From Bradyrhizobium sp. WSM471 (GTDB lineage: Bacteria > Pseudomonadota > Alphaproteobacteria > Rhizobiales > Xanthobacteraceae): DNA of 64,000 nt. Of the stretch, positions 26,732 through 36,560 are shown piece after piece (within the stretch, counting starts at the first letter, position 1; every line of letters starts with the position of its first letter). The position numbers were made by a program, and so were the translations under genes. The stretch lies in the NCBI RefSeq assembly GCF_000244915.1, contig NZ_CM001442.1, positions 744,001 to 808,000 of the forward strand. Reading direction: 5' to 3'. The notes below the pieces were generated by a model. The model was not told the DNA's origin. It was given only the letters and a program-made list of their open reading frames with translations, and made no database searches.

Positions 26732-27460
26732 ATGACGAAGGTCTTGGTTCTCTACTATTCGGCGTATGGACACATCGAAACTCTGGCGAACGCTGTCGCC
26801 GACGGGGCACGCGAGGCGGGAGTCACGGTAGACATCAAGCGCGTCCCAGAATTGGTGTCGCCCAACCTTGCAAAGGCGTCGAATTACAAGCTCGATCAGG
26901 CTGCGCCTGTAGCGAATATCGAGGATCTGGCGGAATATGACGCGATCGTCGTCGGCACTGGCACCCGCTTTGGCCGCATGACGTCGCAGATGGCGAGTTT
27001 TCTCGACCAAGCGGGCGGTCTCTGGGCTCGAGGTGCGCTCCACGGAAAGGTTGGCGGCGCTTTCACCTCGACCGCAACCCAGCATGGGGGGCAGGAGACC
27101 ACTTTGTTCTCCATCATCACCAACCTGTTGCACTTCGGAATGACGGTTGTCGGCCTGAATTATGGGTTTGTGGGTCAGACTAAGCTCGACGAAGTCACTG
27201 GTGGTTCACCTTACGGCGCTAGTACAATCGCTGGTGGGGACGGCAGCCGAAAGCCGTCTCAAAACGAGCTCTCCGGCGCACGTTATCAAGGACGTGCGAT
27301 AGCGGAGATCACGATGAAGCTGCATGCCTCGTGTGAGACGGCCAGCGTACGAGTTGGTGCACTGGCGCTCACCCTCCCGGCAGCGCGCCGACCGGCTAAT
27401 TTGCTCACTGAAGCCGGCGACAGATCGGACGGACCCTCGAGTGCGCCCGGCGTGCTGTAG
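26732..27460 (+). CDS. wrbA: NAD(P)H:quinone oxidoreductase WrbA, C-terminally extended
   Basis: Flavodoxin-like FMN enzyme that reduces quinones by two electrons. [20 protein letters not shown] is the FMN phosphate loop; [19 protein letters not shown] and [20 protein letters not shown] are WrbA signatures; [20 protein letters not shown] closes the core. WrbA normally ends at about 199 residues just after [13 protein letters not shown]; here the stop is missing and 43 low-complexity residues follow. The core looks intact. Confidence 0.9.
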   Translation: MTKVLVLYYSAYGHIETLANAVADGAREAGVTVDIKRVPELVSPNLAKASNYKLDQAAPVANIEDLAEYDAIVVGTGTRFGRMTSQMASFLDQAGGLWARGALHGKVGGAFTSTATQHGGQETTLFSIITNLLHFGMTVVGLNYGFVGQTKLDEVTGGSPYGASTIAGGDGSRKPSQNELSGARYQGRAIAEITMKLHASCETASVRVGALALTLPAARRPANLLTEAGDRSDGPSSAPGVL

Positions 27461-27506
27461 CAGGCGGCCAAATAAAGTATGTCATCAACCGACCTGTGGA
27501 TGGACT

Positions 27507-27791
27507 ATGCCAGTCTTGCTCCTGCCGCTCTGTATCGCTCTTGTTGCCAACATTGCTGTGGCACAGGTGAAAACTGAAGACAGAAGCCCGAGAGACTCCA
27601 CGTACAGTACTGGACGGACTGTGCTGCCGGACAACAAGGGGCAGCTGCAGCCGCAGGGATGGACCGGGCCAAACTCGACAGGTTCAGGCGGGGCGCCGGC
27701 TGCAAGTCCGCAGGGAGGGACACCGCCGGATATGCAGCCCGCACCTGGCGGCTCATCCAAGACCATTGTCGCTCCCTCGGCTCCTAATTGA
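27507..27791 (+). CDS. Small secreted Gly/Pro-rich protein
   Basis: 94 residues. MPVLLLPLCIALVANIAVAQ is a classical signal peptide; the mature part is polar and rich in Gly, Pro, Ser and Gln (DNKGQLQPQGWTGPNSTGSG). Similar small exported proteins occur in rhizobia; function unknown. Confidence 0.55.
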   Translation: MPVLLLPLCIALVANIAVAQVKTEDRSPRDSTYSTGRTVLPDNKGQLQPQGWTGPNSTGSGGAPAASPQGGTPPDMQPAPGGSSKTIVAPSAPN

Positions 27792-28251
27792 TCGGCTAAA
27801 CCTTCCACCGCGTTGCTGGTGGCATTGTGTTTGCTTGATCAGCAATCGATAGTGGCCAAGCGAGGTCTGCGTCATGGCAGTTGGTGGTCGAATTGTCTCG
27901 TTCATCGTATCTTGCAAAGGTGAGATGACGAAAACGAGCGTCGTCGAATGCTGCGGCCGACGCGCGATACCCGGGGGGGCGCATCGAGAGTGGCCCATCC
28001 CCAATTCCGCATCTGAACGACCATCTTGTCACGGCGGCGCCCCGAAGCCTTCGGGTCAGCGTCTGGATTTCCATGATGTCGAGGCGACGGCACAACTTAC
28101 CGAGGGGACAGGAACCGGGAGATTTGGCTCGGCCCTTAGGATGCCCAGCAAGAACCCTTTGGGCGGACATCGCGGGAATAATGGTGTAGCGGTCAGGGCG
28201 CGGAATATCCGTGTCCGTCGAAGGCCGGTTACCCTTACGAATTGCCAGCTG
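27792..28251. other. Gap without a convincing gene
   Basis: ORFs exist on both strands (27874-28365 plus, 27796-28170 minus), overlapping and low in protein character. Nothing is called. Confidence 0.35.
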
Positions 28252-28494
28252 CTATGTCGGAGCGATAGTGATCAACCATCGAACTGGGGTACAAGAGCTG
28301 TCTTCCTTGACCGATCTGACCATGCCTCTCACCGTTGCGCGGCCGAAGGTGAGGGTGGCAACTAGTCCTCGATACTGGGCGTAGCGGCTACGTCGGGCCT
28401 CGAAAGGGTCATTGGTTTCGATCTGCTGGACGTGGTCCGCCAATCCGTTCATGAACGACAAGTCGTGATGATGTCTGCCGTACAATAAGAGCAT
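28252..28494 (-). CDS. Small unknown protein
   Basis: 80 residues. The C-terminal half (YRGLVATLTFGRATVRGMVR, CTPVRWLITIAPT) has good protein character. The N-terminal start is uncertain: no clear ribosome site lies before 28494, and a Met at about residue 15 is an alternative. Confidence 0.4.
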   Translation of the reverse strand: MLLLYGRHHHDLSFMNGLADHVQQIETNDPFEARRSRYAQYRGLVATLTFGRATVRGMVRSVKEDSSCTPVRWLITIAPT

Positions 28495-28795
28495 ACAGTT
28501 AACGAATGGCGGGGCCCCAGTGGATTGGTTGATTTAGAAGTAGCCTATTCTCTTCCCTCATCTGGAATTGGCTATTCAGTGTAGGGCCTTCGGATCGCTG
28601 CCCGTTCCGTGGCTTTTATCGGTGACCGAGAGTCCTGCACGCTCCCGCCCCAATAACCGCGGTGAACATTGTCAGGCGCTGTTGGGGGGGCAAAGCGGCG
28701 GTCCTGCGGTACGCATCGGGCGGGCGCCGTCTTGTTTGACACGCCGTAATTCGCCAAGCGTGTGACCTTAAGTCTAGCTTTAAGGTCATCAGGTG

Positions 28796-29447
28796 ATGCG
28801 GATTGAGCTTTTGGGTGGGCTGGATCGTCGGCGGCGCTGGTCGCAGGATGACAAGGCGCGGATTGTCGAGGAGACATTGGCGCCGGGTGCAAAGGTGGTT
28901 GCGGTTGCGCGTCGCAACCGAGTAGCGGCCAGCCTGGTGTTTACCTGGCGTCGACAAGCGCGGACATCCCCGAGCAGGTCGTACCACCTTTTGCGCCGGT
29001 GCAGATTGCCGCCACGGAAGCGGAGGAGACTCCGAAGCTTTTACCTGCGGGTGATAGCCGAGGGCGGTCTGTGGTGGCTGCGCGTATTGGATTGATCGAG
29101 ATCGAGCTTGGCAACCGGCGACGCATCCGAGTGGACGCGCACGTCGTTCCAGAAGCGCTGGCGCGTGCCCTCGAGGTGCTTGAGCGCCGATGATTACCAT
29201 ACCGGGTATTGTGCGGGTGTGGCTTGCGACCGGCCACACCGATAGGCGCCGCGGCTTCCCGAGCCTTGCGCGGCTGGTCCAAGAGAGTTTGAGGCGTGAT
29301 CCGCATGCCGGTGATCTCTACGTTTTTAGGGGCCGCCGCGGCGACCTGATCAAGATCATCTGGCATGATGGCCAAGGCGCATGTCTGTTCACGAAACGGC
29401 TGGAGCGCGGCCGCTTTTGTGACCATCGCGGGCGGACGGCGCTGTGA
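28796..29447 (+). pseudogene. IS66-family remnant (tnpA and tnpB, both broken)
   Basis: tnpA starts MRIELLGGLDRRRRWSQDDK (28796). It shifts frame near 28965 and resumes as EQVVPPFAPVQIAATEAEE to 29193. tnpB (29190-29447) begins MITIPGIVRVWLATGHTDRR with the usual ATGA overlap, but leaves frame at RGRFCDHRGRTAL where IS66 TnpB reads on through FxWP. tnpC is absent. Confidence 0.8.
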
Positions 29448-29848
29448 CGATCAGCCTTGCACAGCTATCCTATCTCCCTCTCCGGAATTGATTGGCGGAT
29501 GCCGCAAGCAACCTGGTGGGAACTGGTATCGTCAGTTCAGTTCCTGACGTGCGACTAACTTGTGAACATTTCAATCCCCGAAACTAACCACTTTGAAAAC
29601 CCGGGCGGCGGTTCGCCCGACACTTAACACGTGCAAGCCTTCGCCTAACGCCCTTTCGGTGTCGTGCCAGCGTTTGATCTCGCGCTTCGTTGTGCTGTAC
29701 CGCGTCGTGACCGGCTTCTTGTTCGCAACCTTCTCGCATTCAGGCAATCAAATTGAGGGGAAGTCGGCGGTGACGCGAGTTGGGTCTCTAATCTTTGGTC
29801 TTGGCGCGCGTCGTGATAGACTTAGCCCGTCAGACCAGGAGAACAGCC

Positions 29849-30049
29849 ATGACCGCCGAGTTCGATGAAGACCGCTTCAATATGGCTATCCGTAAATTTC
29901 TGAAGCATGTCGGGGTTACATCGCAGCGTGAAATTGAGAACCTCGTGCGTAGCGGGGCAGTGGAAGGTGGCGAGCTCAAACTACGAATGACCTTGTCCGC
30001 TGAGGGAACGCCGCTGAAACATGTAATTGAGGAAATAATCGCACTTTGA
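29849..30049 (+). CDS. DUF6494-like small protein
   Basis: 66 residues with ribosome site CAGGAGAACAGCC. The core DRFNMAIRKFLKHVGVTSQR followed by EIENLVRSG is the family pattern I associate with DUF6494; the tail GTPLKHVIEEIIAL is helical. Function unknown. It reads as a complete gene. Confidence 0.65.
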   Translation: MTAEFDEDRFNMAIRKFLKHVGVTSQREIENLVRSGAVEGGELKLRMTLSAEGTPLKHVIEEIIAL

Positions 30050-30269
30050 CGATATTCCGGGCGTCCGTGATTGCCATTCGCTTGGCAGGCGCTGGCGCCA
30101 GGCTCTGAAGAGCAAAAGTCGAGCTGATTTGATTTATGTGCGCGATGGGTGGCTGATCACCGCGGCGGGTGTGACTGCGGGAACAGATTTGGGTTTGGCG
30201 CTGGTCGGGCAGCGGCATGGCGCGGAAACGACGCTCAAAGTCGCCAAGCGATTGGTCGCATCGCAGCAA

Positions 30270-31463
30270 TCAGCAATGAGCTGGCGAAACTTTACTATGC
30301 TGGCGCTGGCTAATGGCAGCGTTCTGAACATCATAATCGAACAGCCATCTGCGGAATGCGGCGGAGTTTGCGACTTCTCGATCGCGTTGTTCAAGGTCTT
30401 CATATTTCGAATCAAAACGCAGTCCGTTTTTCCGTGCCTCGGCCTGAATGACGTCAGTCCGGACCCGGCGCATTGTTTCGTACTGCGGCAAGATGGCCGG
30501 CACCTCGGCCGGATCTCGTCCCTCGAGGAGCACCGCCAGAGCGATGCCGTCTTCGATCGCCTGGTTGCCGCCCTGCCCCAGATGCGGAAGCATGGCGTGG
30601 GCAGCGTCACCCAACAGCGCGAGCCGCCCGTTCGTCCACGACTGCAGCGGCTTGCGGTCATACAAGCCCCACCAAAAGCAGCTCTCCACCGCTTCGAGCA
30701 GTCTCGCGACAGGCGCGTCCCATCCGATGAAGGACGACGCAAGCTCGTCGCGGTCTCCGATTGCGGACCAGGATTCGGCCTTCGGGTCAGGGCTAGGGAC
30801 GAAGCCGACGTAGTTTAGCAGCTGGCCTGCACGCACCGGAAATACAATGAAGTGCTTTCCGTCCCCCATCCAAACCTGATGGGCTGCCTCCGGCCATCCC
30901 GGAAGTTTGTCGCTGGCAATCAAACCGCGATAGGAGCGGACGCCTGAATATTCCGGTAGCGTCGGCTCAACCACATACTTCTGTAAGGCGGAATGTATGC
31001 CGTCGGCAGCGATCACGACGTCGGCTTCGACGGTTTCTCCATTCGCGAATTTCAGTCGCGCTGCGGCCGCGCTCTGCTCGAATCCGATGCAGCGATAGCC
31101 GGCTTGAATGGCTTCCCCAGGAATGCTTGCCGCGAGCACATTCAACAAATCGGCCCTGTGCATACCATACATTCCATTCCAGCCGCTGGAGTCGGTTGTG
31201 ACGACAGAGCCGACCCTGGTGCCGTCGGCGCGGCAGTATTGTGATGCATCGCCGATCTTGGCACCGACTTTGGCCAGAGCCGGTCCCAGCCCCATTCGCT
31301 CGAGTTGCCGCAGCGCGTTGGGAAAGATCGACAGGCCGGCACCGATCTCGCCCAGCGCGTCGGTCTGCTCAAAAACCATGACGTCGATGCCCCTTTGACG
31401 CAGAGCGCATGCCGCGGAAAGACCGCCTATTCCTCCGCCGACGATGGCGGCCCGTAGCTCCAT
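30270..31463 (-). CDS. FAD-dependent aromatic monooxygenase (salicylate-hydroxylase-like)
   Basis: About 397 residues from an ATG with GGGAGG upstream. The dinucleotide-binding motif AAIVGGGIGGLSAACAL is at the N-terminus, DG-motif VVIAADGIHSALQKYV in the middle, and GD-motif ALLGDAAHAMLPHLGQGGNQ near two thirds, the layout of class A flavoprotein hydroxylases acting on aromatic acids with NAD(P)H. It is 27 bp downstream of a Bug-type binding protein, so uptake and ring hydroxylation of one aromatic compound is plausible; the substrate is unknown. Confidence 0.88.
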   Translation of the reverse strand: MELRAAIVGGGIGGLSAACALRQRGIDVMVFEQTDALGEIGAGLSIFPNALRQLERMGLGPALAKVGAKIGDASQYCRADGTRVGSVVTTDSSGWNGMYGMHRADLLNVLAASIPGEAIQAGYRCIGFEQSAAAARLKFANGETVEADVVIAADGIHSALQKYVVEPTLPEYSGVRSYRGLIASDKLPGWPEAAHQVWMGDGKHFIVFPVRAGQLLNYVGFVPSPDPKAESWSAIGDRDELASSFIGWDAPVARLLEAVESCFWWGLYDRKPLQSWTNGRLALLGDAAHAMLPHLGQGGNQAIEDGIALAVLLEGRDPAEVPAILPQYETMRRVRTDVIQAEARKNGLRFDSKYEDLEQRDREVANSAAFRRWLFDYDVQNAAISQRQHSKVSPAHC

Positions 31464-31489
31464 TTGAACCTCCCTGTTCTCGAGCCGCA

Positions 31490-32479
31490 CTACCTTGGGA
31501 TATTTTTTAAATCGACGATGCGGCTGATCTGCTGGATGCGCGTTCGCTGCCGTTCGATGGCCGCGGAAAACTCACCGGGCGTGCTGCCGAGAACTTGTGC
31601 GCCACTTGCCTCAATTCGAGAGCGGACCAAGGGATCGGCGGCCACCGCCTTCACGTCCGCAGAAATCCGGTCGCGCAACGCCGGCGGCAAGTCGCGCCAG
31701 CCGAACAGGCCTGCAAGACCCTCGATTTCCATTTCAGGAAACCCGGATTCAGCAACGGTCAGCACGTCGGGCAAGCTTGGTTGGCGTTCGGGACTTGTGA
31801 CGGCCAGTATCCGCGCCTTGCCCGCAAGGACAGGAGCTCTCACCGACAGCAGGGCGTGGGAAAGAATTTGCACGCGTCCCTCGCCAAAATCCGCCTGCTG
31901 GGCCGAGGCATCCCGATAGGGGATGTAGATCTGCTTGAGCCCGTGCCGCGCCAGCATTGCCGCGAATACGAAATGCGGCAGGCTCGGACCCGAACTCCAC
32001 GACAATTCACCGGGCTTCGCTCGGGCAAGGTCCGCCAGCTCCTGTAGCGAGCGCACTGGGAGGCGGTCGTGAACCGCGATAACCAGGATCGAACTAGCTG
32101 TCGAGGCGATCGGTACCATGTCCCGGGACGGATCGTAGGGAAGCGAGTCCTGCAATAGCGGGCTCACGGTGACCATCGAGGCGGTTCCATAGAGAAGGGT
32201 GTGATCGTCCCTGGCGTTTGCAAACGCGCCGCCTCCGACGACGGCATCGGCGCCGGGCCGGTTCTCGACGATGACCGGCTTGCCCCAGCGCCTGCTCAAA
32301 CCGTCGGCATAGATACGCGCGCTTGCATCGTTGGCGGAGCCTGCGGCAAACGGGACAATGATCTTCACATTGCGCACTGGCCAGGCGTCGTCTCCATGAC
32401 AGGTGGATACAGTCGCCCAGGTGGCCCCGGCAAGAAGCATCGCGACGCGGACGACATTTCGAAGGTCTCGCAACCTCAT
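31490..32479 (-). CDS. Bug/TctC-family tripartite tricarboxylate transporter substrate-binding protein
   Basis: 329 residues. Signal peptide (MRLRDLRNVVRVAMLLAGAT), then WPVRNVKIIVPFAAGSANDA, the Bug-family N-terminal signature, plus GADAVVGGGAFANA and MVPIASTASSILVIAV. These periplasmic proteins bind carboxylates. No TctA/TctB membrane genes are nearby. First gene of a two-gene leftward operon with the monooxygenase. Confidence 0.9.
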   Translation of the reverse strand: MRLRDLRNVVRVAMLLAGATWATVSTCHGDDAWPVRNVKIIVPFAAGSANDASARIYADGLSRRWGKPVIVENRPGADAVVGGGAFANARDDHTLLYGTASMVTVSPLLQDSLPYDPSRDMVPIASTASSILVIAVHDRLPVRSLQELADLARAKPGELSWSSGPSLPHFVFAAMLARHGLKQIYIPYRDASAQQADFGEGRVQILSHALLSVRAPVLAGKARILAVTSPERQPSLPDVLTVAESGFPEMEIEGLAGLFGWRDLPPALRDRISADVKAVAADPLVRSRIEASGAQVLGSTPGEFSAAIERQRTRIQQISRIVDLKNIPR

Positions 32480-33019
32480 TGGCTTCTCCCGGTCAGCCTT
32501 GAAGGAGAATTTCGAAAAGTGTCTTCAAACACGATGCTGTCACGACTTGGATGGCACCGCGTTCGCGACTAAGCCGCTCCCAGTAGACCATGGCCGGGGG
32601 CACTGTACTGAAATTATGATGAAGTTTGGCTGAGATTCCGGCTCCCACGGAGCTCATCACCCTTCCGGAGCCGGGCCGCTTGTTTTTAGTCTACTGGCCC
32701 TTGCGCGGCGAAGCTGCAGTAAGTCGGCACCCATTTCTGAAACTCTGCAACCGCCGCGAGTCTCGCTGCAACCCGTGCGCTGAGCACACTTACTCAGTCA
32801 GAACAGAGTTATTGACGTCGAAGACGGATACGGAAAAGCTTGCTTCACCAATTCTCCAGCCGACACTTCTGCCAAGCCGTCAAGACCGGAGCACTTGCAG
32901 ACGGCAAGGTAACATGATCATCAAGGTCGGGCGACGCGTTACACCTCGCCCGTGTGATCGGTACAATTAGCCGCGCAGTTCGAGAGCTTGTCCACCGCTG
33001 AGCGGAGGCACCTCGCGAT
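32480..33019. other. Gap without a convincing gene
   Basis: About 540 bp containing the upstream region of the Bug gene. No ORF is supported and no clear repeat or terminator is seen. Confidence 0.4.
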
Positions 33020-33500
33020 CTAGGCCGGATAAAATCCATCACCGTATCCACAGACCTGCACAGGACGGAATCCTCGCCGCGACAGATCGTCGAAGGCCTG
33101 CTGGTATCCCGCACTATCTAGGCCGTGCCGTGCTTGCCATTCGCCCACCTGGTCCTCGTGCCAAATTGCAGCGTAGCGAGCAATCCCTGTGTCACTGTAC
33201 CCGCTCACTGAAACCAGATGGAAACCTGCGGCGTTCTGCTCATTAAAGGCCTTCTGATACTCGCTCGCCGTTAGGCCGTGCCGACCCACCCATTCGAGGC
33301 CAGGGCGCCGTTCCCATATCGCCGCGAAACGCACGTCGAAATTGACCCGGAACCCGCAAACCGGGCACGGGCGCGAAACCGTCGACGGCCATCTGGTCAA
33401 AAGGCTGCTGGTATTGGCTGCGCGACATCCCGTGCCGCGCTTGCCGATCAGAGGATGCCCCCTGTTCCCATATGGCGGCATAACGGGGCTGGCCGCTTGC
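33020..33500 (-). pseudogene. BTRD1-repeat protein fragment (bacterial tandem repeat domain 1)
   Basis: Three related units of about 45 residues can be read: RYAAIWEQGASSDRQARHGM with YQQPFDQMAVDGFAP; RFAAIWERRPGLEWVGRHGL with YQKAFNEQNAAGFHLVSVSG; RYAAIWHEDQVGEWQARHGL with YQQAFDDLSRRGFRPVQVCG. The first unit is in a different frame from the others (shift near 33350) and there is no start codon before the DUF4399 gene. Such repeats are found in secreted beta-lactamase/peptidase-type proteins. Confidence 0.6.
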
Positions 33501-33503
33501 GAT

Positions 33504-33947
33504 TTACTTCGCCGTCGCGGGCTGCCTGACCCGGATGGTGATCTTCTCCGACACAATGGGCGGCTCGAACGGATAGTGCTTGGCATCGCCCAACACGAGC
33601 TGAAGCGTGTGCGTCCCGGGCGGAAGTTCGAGCAGCGTTTCGGTTTGTCCCGCCCCGAAATGCAGATGCGACTTGTCCTGCAGGATCGGCTCCTTGGGAT
33701 CGATGGGGTCGTTGACGTCGATCAGCAGATGATGGTGACCGGCGTTCTGATACTCGTCGCCGGCATGGGTCACTCCCATGTTGCGCAAGCCGAACCGGAC
33801 CCAGAATCCGCCGCGGACCTTCTGTCCGTCATGCGGGGTGATGAAATAGAGCTTTGCGTCCTTGGGCGCTGCCTTGCCTTGCGAAAAGGCTATCCCTGGA
33901 AGCAATGCGAGCGCCGCCGCCAGCGCGACGCAACGAAGGACCTGCAT
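33504..33947 (-). CDS. Secreted DUF4399 protein
   Basis: 147 residues. Signal peptide (VALAAALALLPGIAFSQG), then YFITPHDGQKVRGGFWVRFG, DEYQNAGHHHLLIDVN and DKSHLHFGAGQTETLLELPP, the DUF4399 pattern with its His-rich strand. Function unknown, possibly metal-related because of the His cluster (inference). The ATG at 33947 follows GGAGTTGGTTTG. It lies 17 bp downstream of the cyclase/SUMF1 gene, same strand. Confidence 0.8.
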   Translation of the reverse strand: MQVLRCVALAAALALLPGIAFSQGKAAPKDAKLYFITPHDGQKVRGGFWVRFGLRNMGVTHAGDEYQNAGHHHLLIDVNDPIDPKEPILQDKSHLHFGAGQTETLLELPPGTHTLQLVLGDAKHYPFEPPIVSEKITIRVRQPATAK

Positions 33948-33964
33948 CAAACCAACTCCTCCAC

Positions 33965-35518
33965 TCAAGGACTGAGCGCCACGCGGAATCCGTGCGTGGG
34001 ATAACGAACATTGGTGTCGTAGCCATCGCGGTTGGACGGCCGCACATATCGCGAATCGTTCTTCCAGGAGCCCGAGCGCAGGACATGAGCGCTGCAGTCC
34101 CCGCTGCTCCATGCCGAGCCGTCGGTGGGCGCGCCCTGATAGGTCTTGTGCCAGCAGTCCTCGACCCACTGATCGACGCCGCCGCCCATGTCGTGGAGCC
34201 CGAACGGATTCGGCCTGAAGCTGCCGACCTTCGCCGGTTGCTCGGCCGCGAGATCACCGCAATCCTTGCAACCGGCCATGCCCGGCTGCAGCTTGTCGCC
34301 CCACCAATATTTGGTCTGCGTTCCGCCCCGCGCGGCATATTCCCATTCGGCTTCGCTCGGAAGCCGATAAGTCTTCTTCGTCGCCTGAGCGAGATAGGCC
34401 GCATATTGCTGCGCGTCGGTCCAGCTCACATTGCTGACCGGCGCATCGTCCTTGCCGATGGCCGTGAAGCCGCACGCCTTTGCAGCGGCGCACTCGTTCC
34501 ATTCTTGCACGGTCACCGGATATTTGCCGATCGAGAACGGCTTGACAGTCACCTGATGGACAGGACGTTCGGTCGGGTCATCGTTGCTTCCCATTGCAAA
34601 GCTGCCGCCGCGAATGGCGACCATCTCGGGTTCGCGGACGGGAACTGTCGATGGACTTGGCAGCGGAGCGGGCGAGGGAGGCGACGAAGCCGAGGAGGGA
34701 GAAGGCTGCGGCCTTTGCGCGACGCCCTCGCGCGGCGGCGGCTGCGGGCTTGGCGATGCGGCAGGAGAAGCGTTAGGAGAAGCGTTAGGAGAAGCGGCGG
34801 GCAGGGCGGCATGCTCGCTCACCTTGCCCGGCGCCTGCGTCAGCAGGTACCACAGCACGCCGGTCGCAATGACCAGCAGCGTGAGGCTCAGGAGGAAGAT
34901 CAAGATATTCTCGCGCCGGCCCTTGGTCTTGCCGACTGCATCTGCATCCGGCAGCACGCGATAGACGCGCACGGGATCGGTGATGTTCTTGACCTTCCGG
35001 TCCCCGAGTGACTCGTAGCCGCACACCACCTTGTGCTTGATCTGCTCGTAGATCGCGCCCGAGATGTAGACCTGGCCTGGCTCGGCGATGCCCTCGATGC
35101 GTGAGGCGATGTTGACGCCGTCGCCGTAGATATCGTCCGACTCAACGATGACGTCGCCCAGATTGACGCCAATCCGGTACTCGATCCGCGTATCCTTCGG
35201 AAGCGAGGCGTTGCGCCCGATCAGGTTCTGCTGGATGACGATGCTGCATCGCACGGCCTCGACCGGACTGTCGAAAATCGCGATGAAGCCATCGCCCGTC
35301 GTCTTCACCAGGCTCCCATGGTGCTCAACGATGCTGGGCTGGATCAGATCCCGCTCGATCCGCTTGACGCGGACGTGCGTGCCCTCTTCGTCGGCCTGCA
35401 TCAGGCGGCTGTAGGAAGCGATGTCACCGACAATGATCGCTGCCAGACGGCGAGGCCCCACGCCGTGTGAAGGGGGGTCACCGTTGTTCCCGGATCGGAA
35501 GTTGCGAATTTCGCCCAT
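33965..35518 (-). CDS. Class III adenylate cyclase fused to a formylglycine-generating-enzyme (SUMF1) domain
   Basis: 517 residues. N-terminal cyclase domain: RRLAAIIVGDIASYSRLMQA, SLVKTTGDGFIAIFDSPVEA, YRIGVNLGDVIVESDDIYGD, GVNIASRIEGIAEPGQVYIS. One membrane span follows (ILIFLLSLTLLVIATGVLWY), then a Pro/Ser-rich linker encoded by short direct repeats, then a SUMF1/PvdO-like domain: MVAIRGGSFAMGSNDDPTER, YRLPSEAEWEYAARGG, NPFGLHDMGGGVDQWVEDCW, HGFRVALSP. The topology puts the cyclase inside and SUMF1 outside. Canonical oxidase cysteines of the SUMF1 family are not confirmed, so it may be a sensor or binding domain. Confidence 0.88.
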   Translation of the reverse strand: MGEIRNFRSGNNGDPPSHGVGPRRLAAIIVGDIASYSRLMQADEEGTHVRVKRIERDLIQPSIVEHHGSLVKTTGDGFIAIFDSPVEAVRCSIVIQQNLIGRNASLPKDTRIEYRIGVNLGDVIVESDDIYGDGVNIASRIEGIAEPGQVYISGAIYEQIKHKVVCGYESLGDRKVKNITDPVRVYRVLPDADAVGKTKGRRENILIFLLSLTLLVIATGVLWYLLTQAPGKVSEHAALPAASPNASPNASPAASPSPQPPPREGVAQRPQPSPSSASSPPSPAPLPSPSTVPVREPEMVAIRGGSFAMGSNDDPTERPVHQVTVKPFSIGKYPVTVQEWNECAAAKACGFTAIGKDDAPVSNVSWTDAQQYAAYLAQATKKTYRLPSEAEWEYAARGGTQTKYWWGDKLQPGMAGCKDCGDLAAEQPAKVGSFRPNPFGLHDMGGGVDQWVEDCWHKTYQGAPTDGSAWSSGDCSAHVLRSGSWKNDSRYVRPSNRDGYDTNVRYPTHGFRVALSP

Positions 35519-36098
35519 AGCGGACCCACAAAACTGGCGAACGCGACGCAGCATACGATCCCCAAAAGGATCGTACTCCTAAAAATATCACATCGATGAA
35601 CGCAGACAATATCAAGCACTCGTCTGTATCGCGTTGCCGATCGAAATGCCATCCCAGATTACCTGCCGGCCGTCGGACGCGGTCTCGCCGCCGATGACTG
35701 TCTTGCGTACGTATTGGGCGCCGCGACGAGGGGGCGGCGTGAGAGCATGTCAGCGGCGCTGCCAGCAGCCGGTCCCAGAACATTCCGATAACCTTTCGGC
35801 ATTGCATGGAATGCGCAGGTACTAGTTTCACTTTGAAGGAAGTCGTCCCAATACTAACCATACGGGCGAAGTCCTCAAGACGACGATGCTGCCTGGGGGC
35901 GGCCCTTCGGCTTGCCCGTGACGTTGAGCATGGGCTACGACCGGTGAAAGTTGAACACTTCGCGTCGTCAGTGAGACGGGACCAGTGTTCATCGTGACGA
36001 TGACCGTTCGGCGTGAACTGAGCCGCAAGTTAAGCACAGCTAGAAGAACAATGCCAACCAGCGCAGCACGCCGATCTCCGCCTCATGATAAGGCTTCA
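35519..36098. other. Gap without a convincing gene
   Basis: About 580 bp upstream of the cyclase gene. Short ORFs on both strands lack ribosome sites and protein character. Confidence 0.4.
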
Positions 36099-36548
36099 TC
36101 ACTGCCCAGGAGCAGCAATGGTCACGGTCTCTTCCATGATCTTCGCTACGCTACCGTCTCGGACCACGATTGCGGTATATTAGCCGTGTAGGGGGTGGTC
36201 GCCGAGCTTGGCCTGCCACTCGCCGGCATTGAACACGAAGTTGCCGAAGGACCGCGACACGTTGCGCTCGACCGAGTAGTCGTGCAGGTCCAAGTTGACG
36301 ACGTCCTGCAGATTACGCCGAATCGCTTCTCGGCCCACGAACATACCGCTTGGCGTCACTCTAATGGCGTCGTCGGTGAACGCTGCAGCCATGGCATCGA
36401 CGTCTTTGCGATTGTATGCCGCGGCAAAATTCTTCTGCAGATCGGCATATTGATCGTCGGTAGCCTGCTGAGCGGCAGCACCATAGCAGGCCGACGTCAA
36501 TAAGAATGCGGCAAGTACTATCGTACGCACCATCGAGTTCGCCTTCAT
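36099..36548 (-). pseudogene. SnoaL/DUF4440-like secreted protein with an in-frame stop
   Basis: Open from 36548: signal peptide (TIVLAAFLLTSACYGAAAQQ), then QKNFAAAYNRKDVDAMAAAF and RVTPSGMFVGREAIRRNLQD, an NTF2-like fold. A TAA at 36180-36182 interrupts at HPLHG. The same frame then continues perfectly as YTAIVVRDGSVAKIMEETVT to a second stop at 36099. Without the TAA the protein would have the usual length (about 149). The truncated 122-residue product lacks the last strands of the fold. Confidence 0.75.
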
Positions 36549-36560
36549 CAGAACGTGCGG

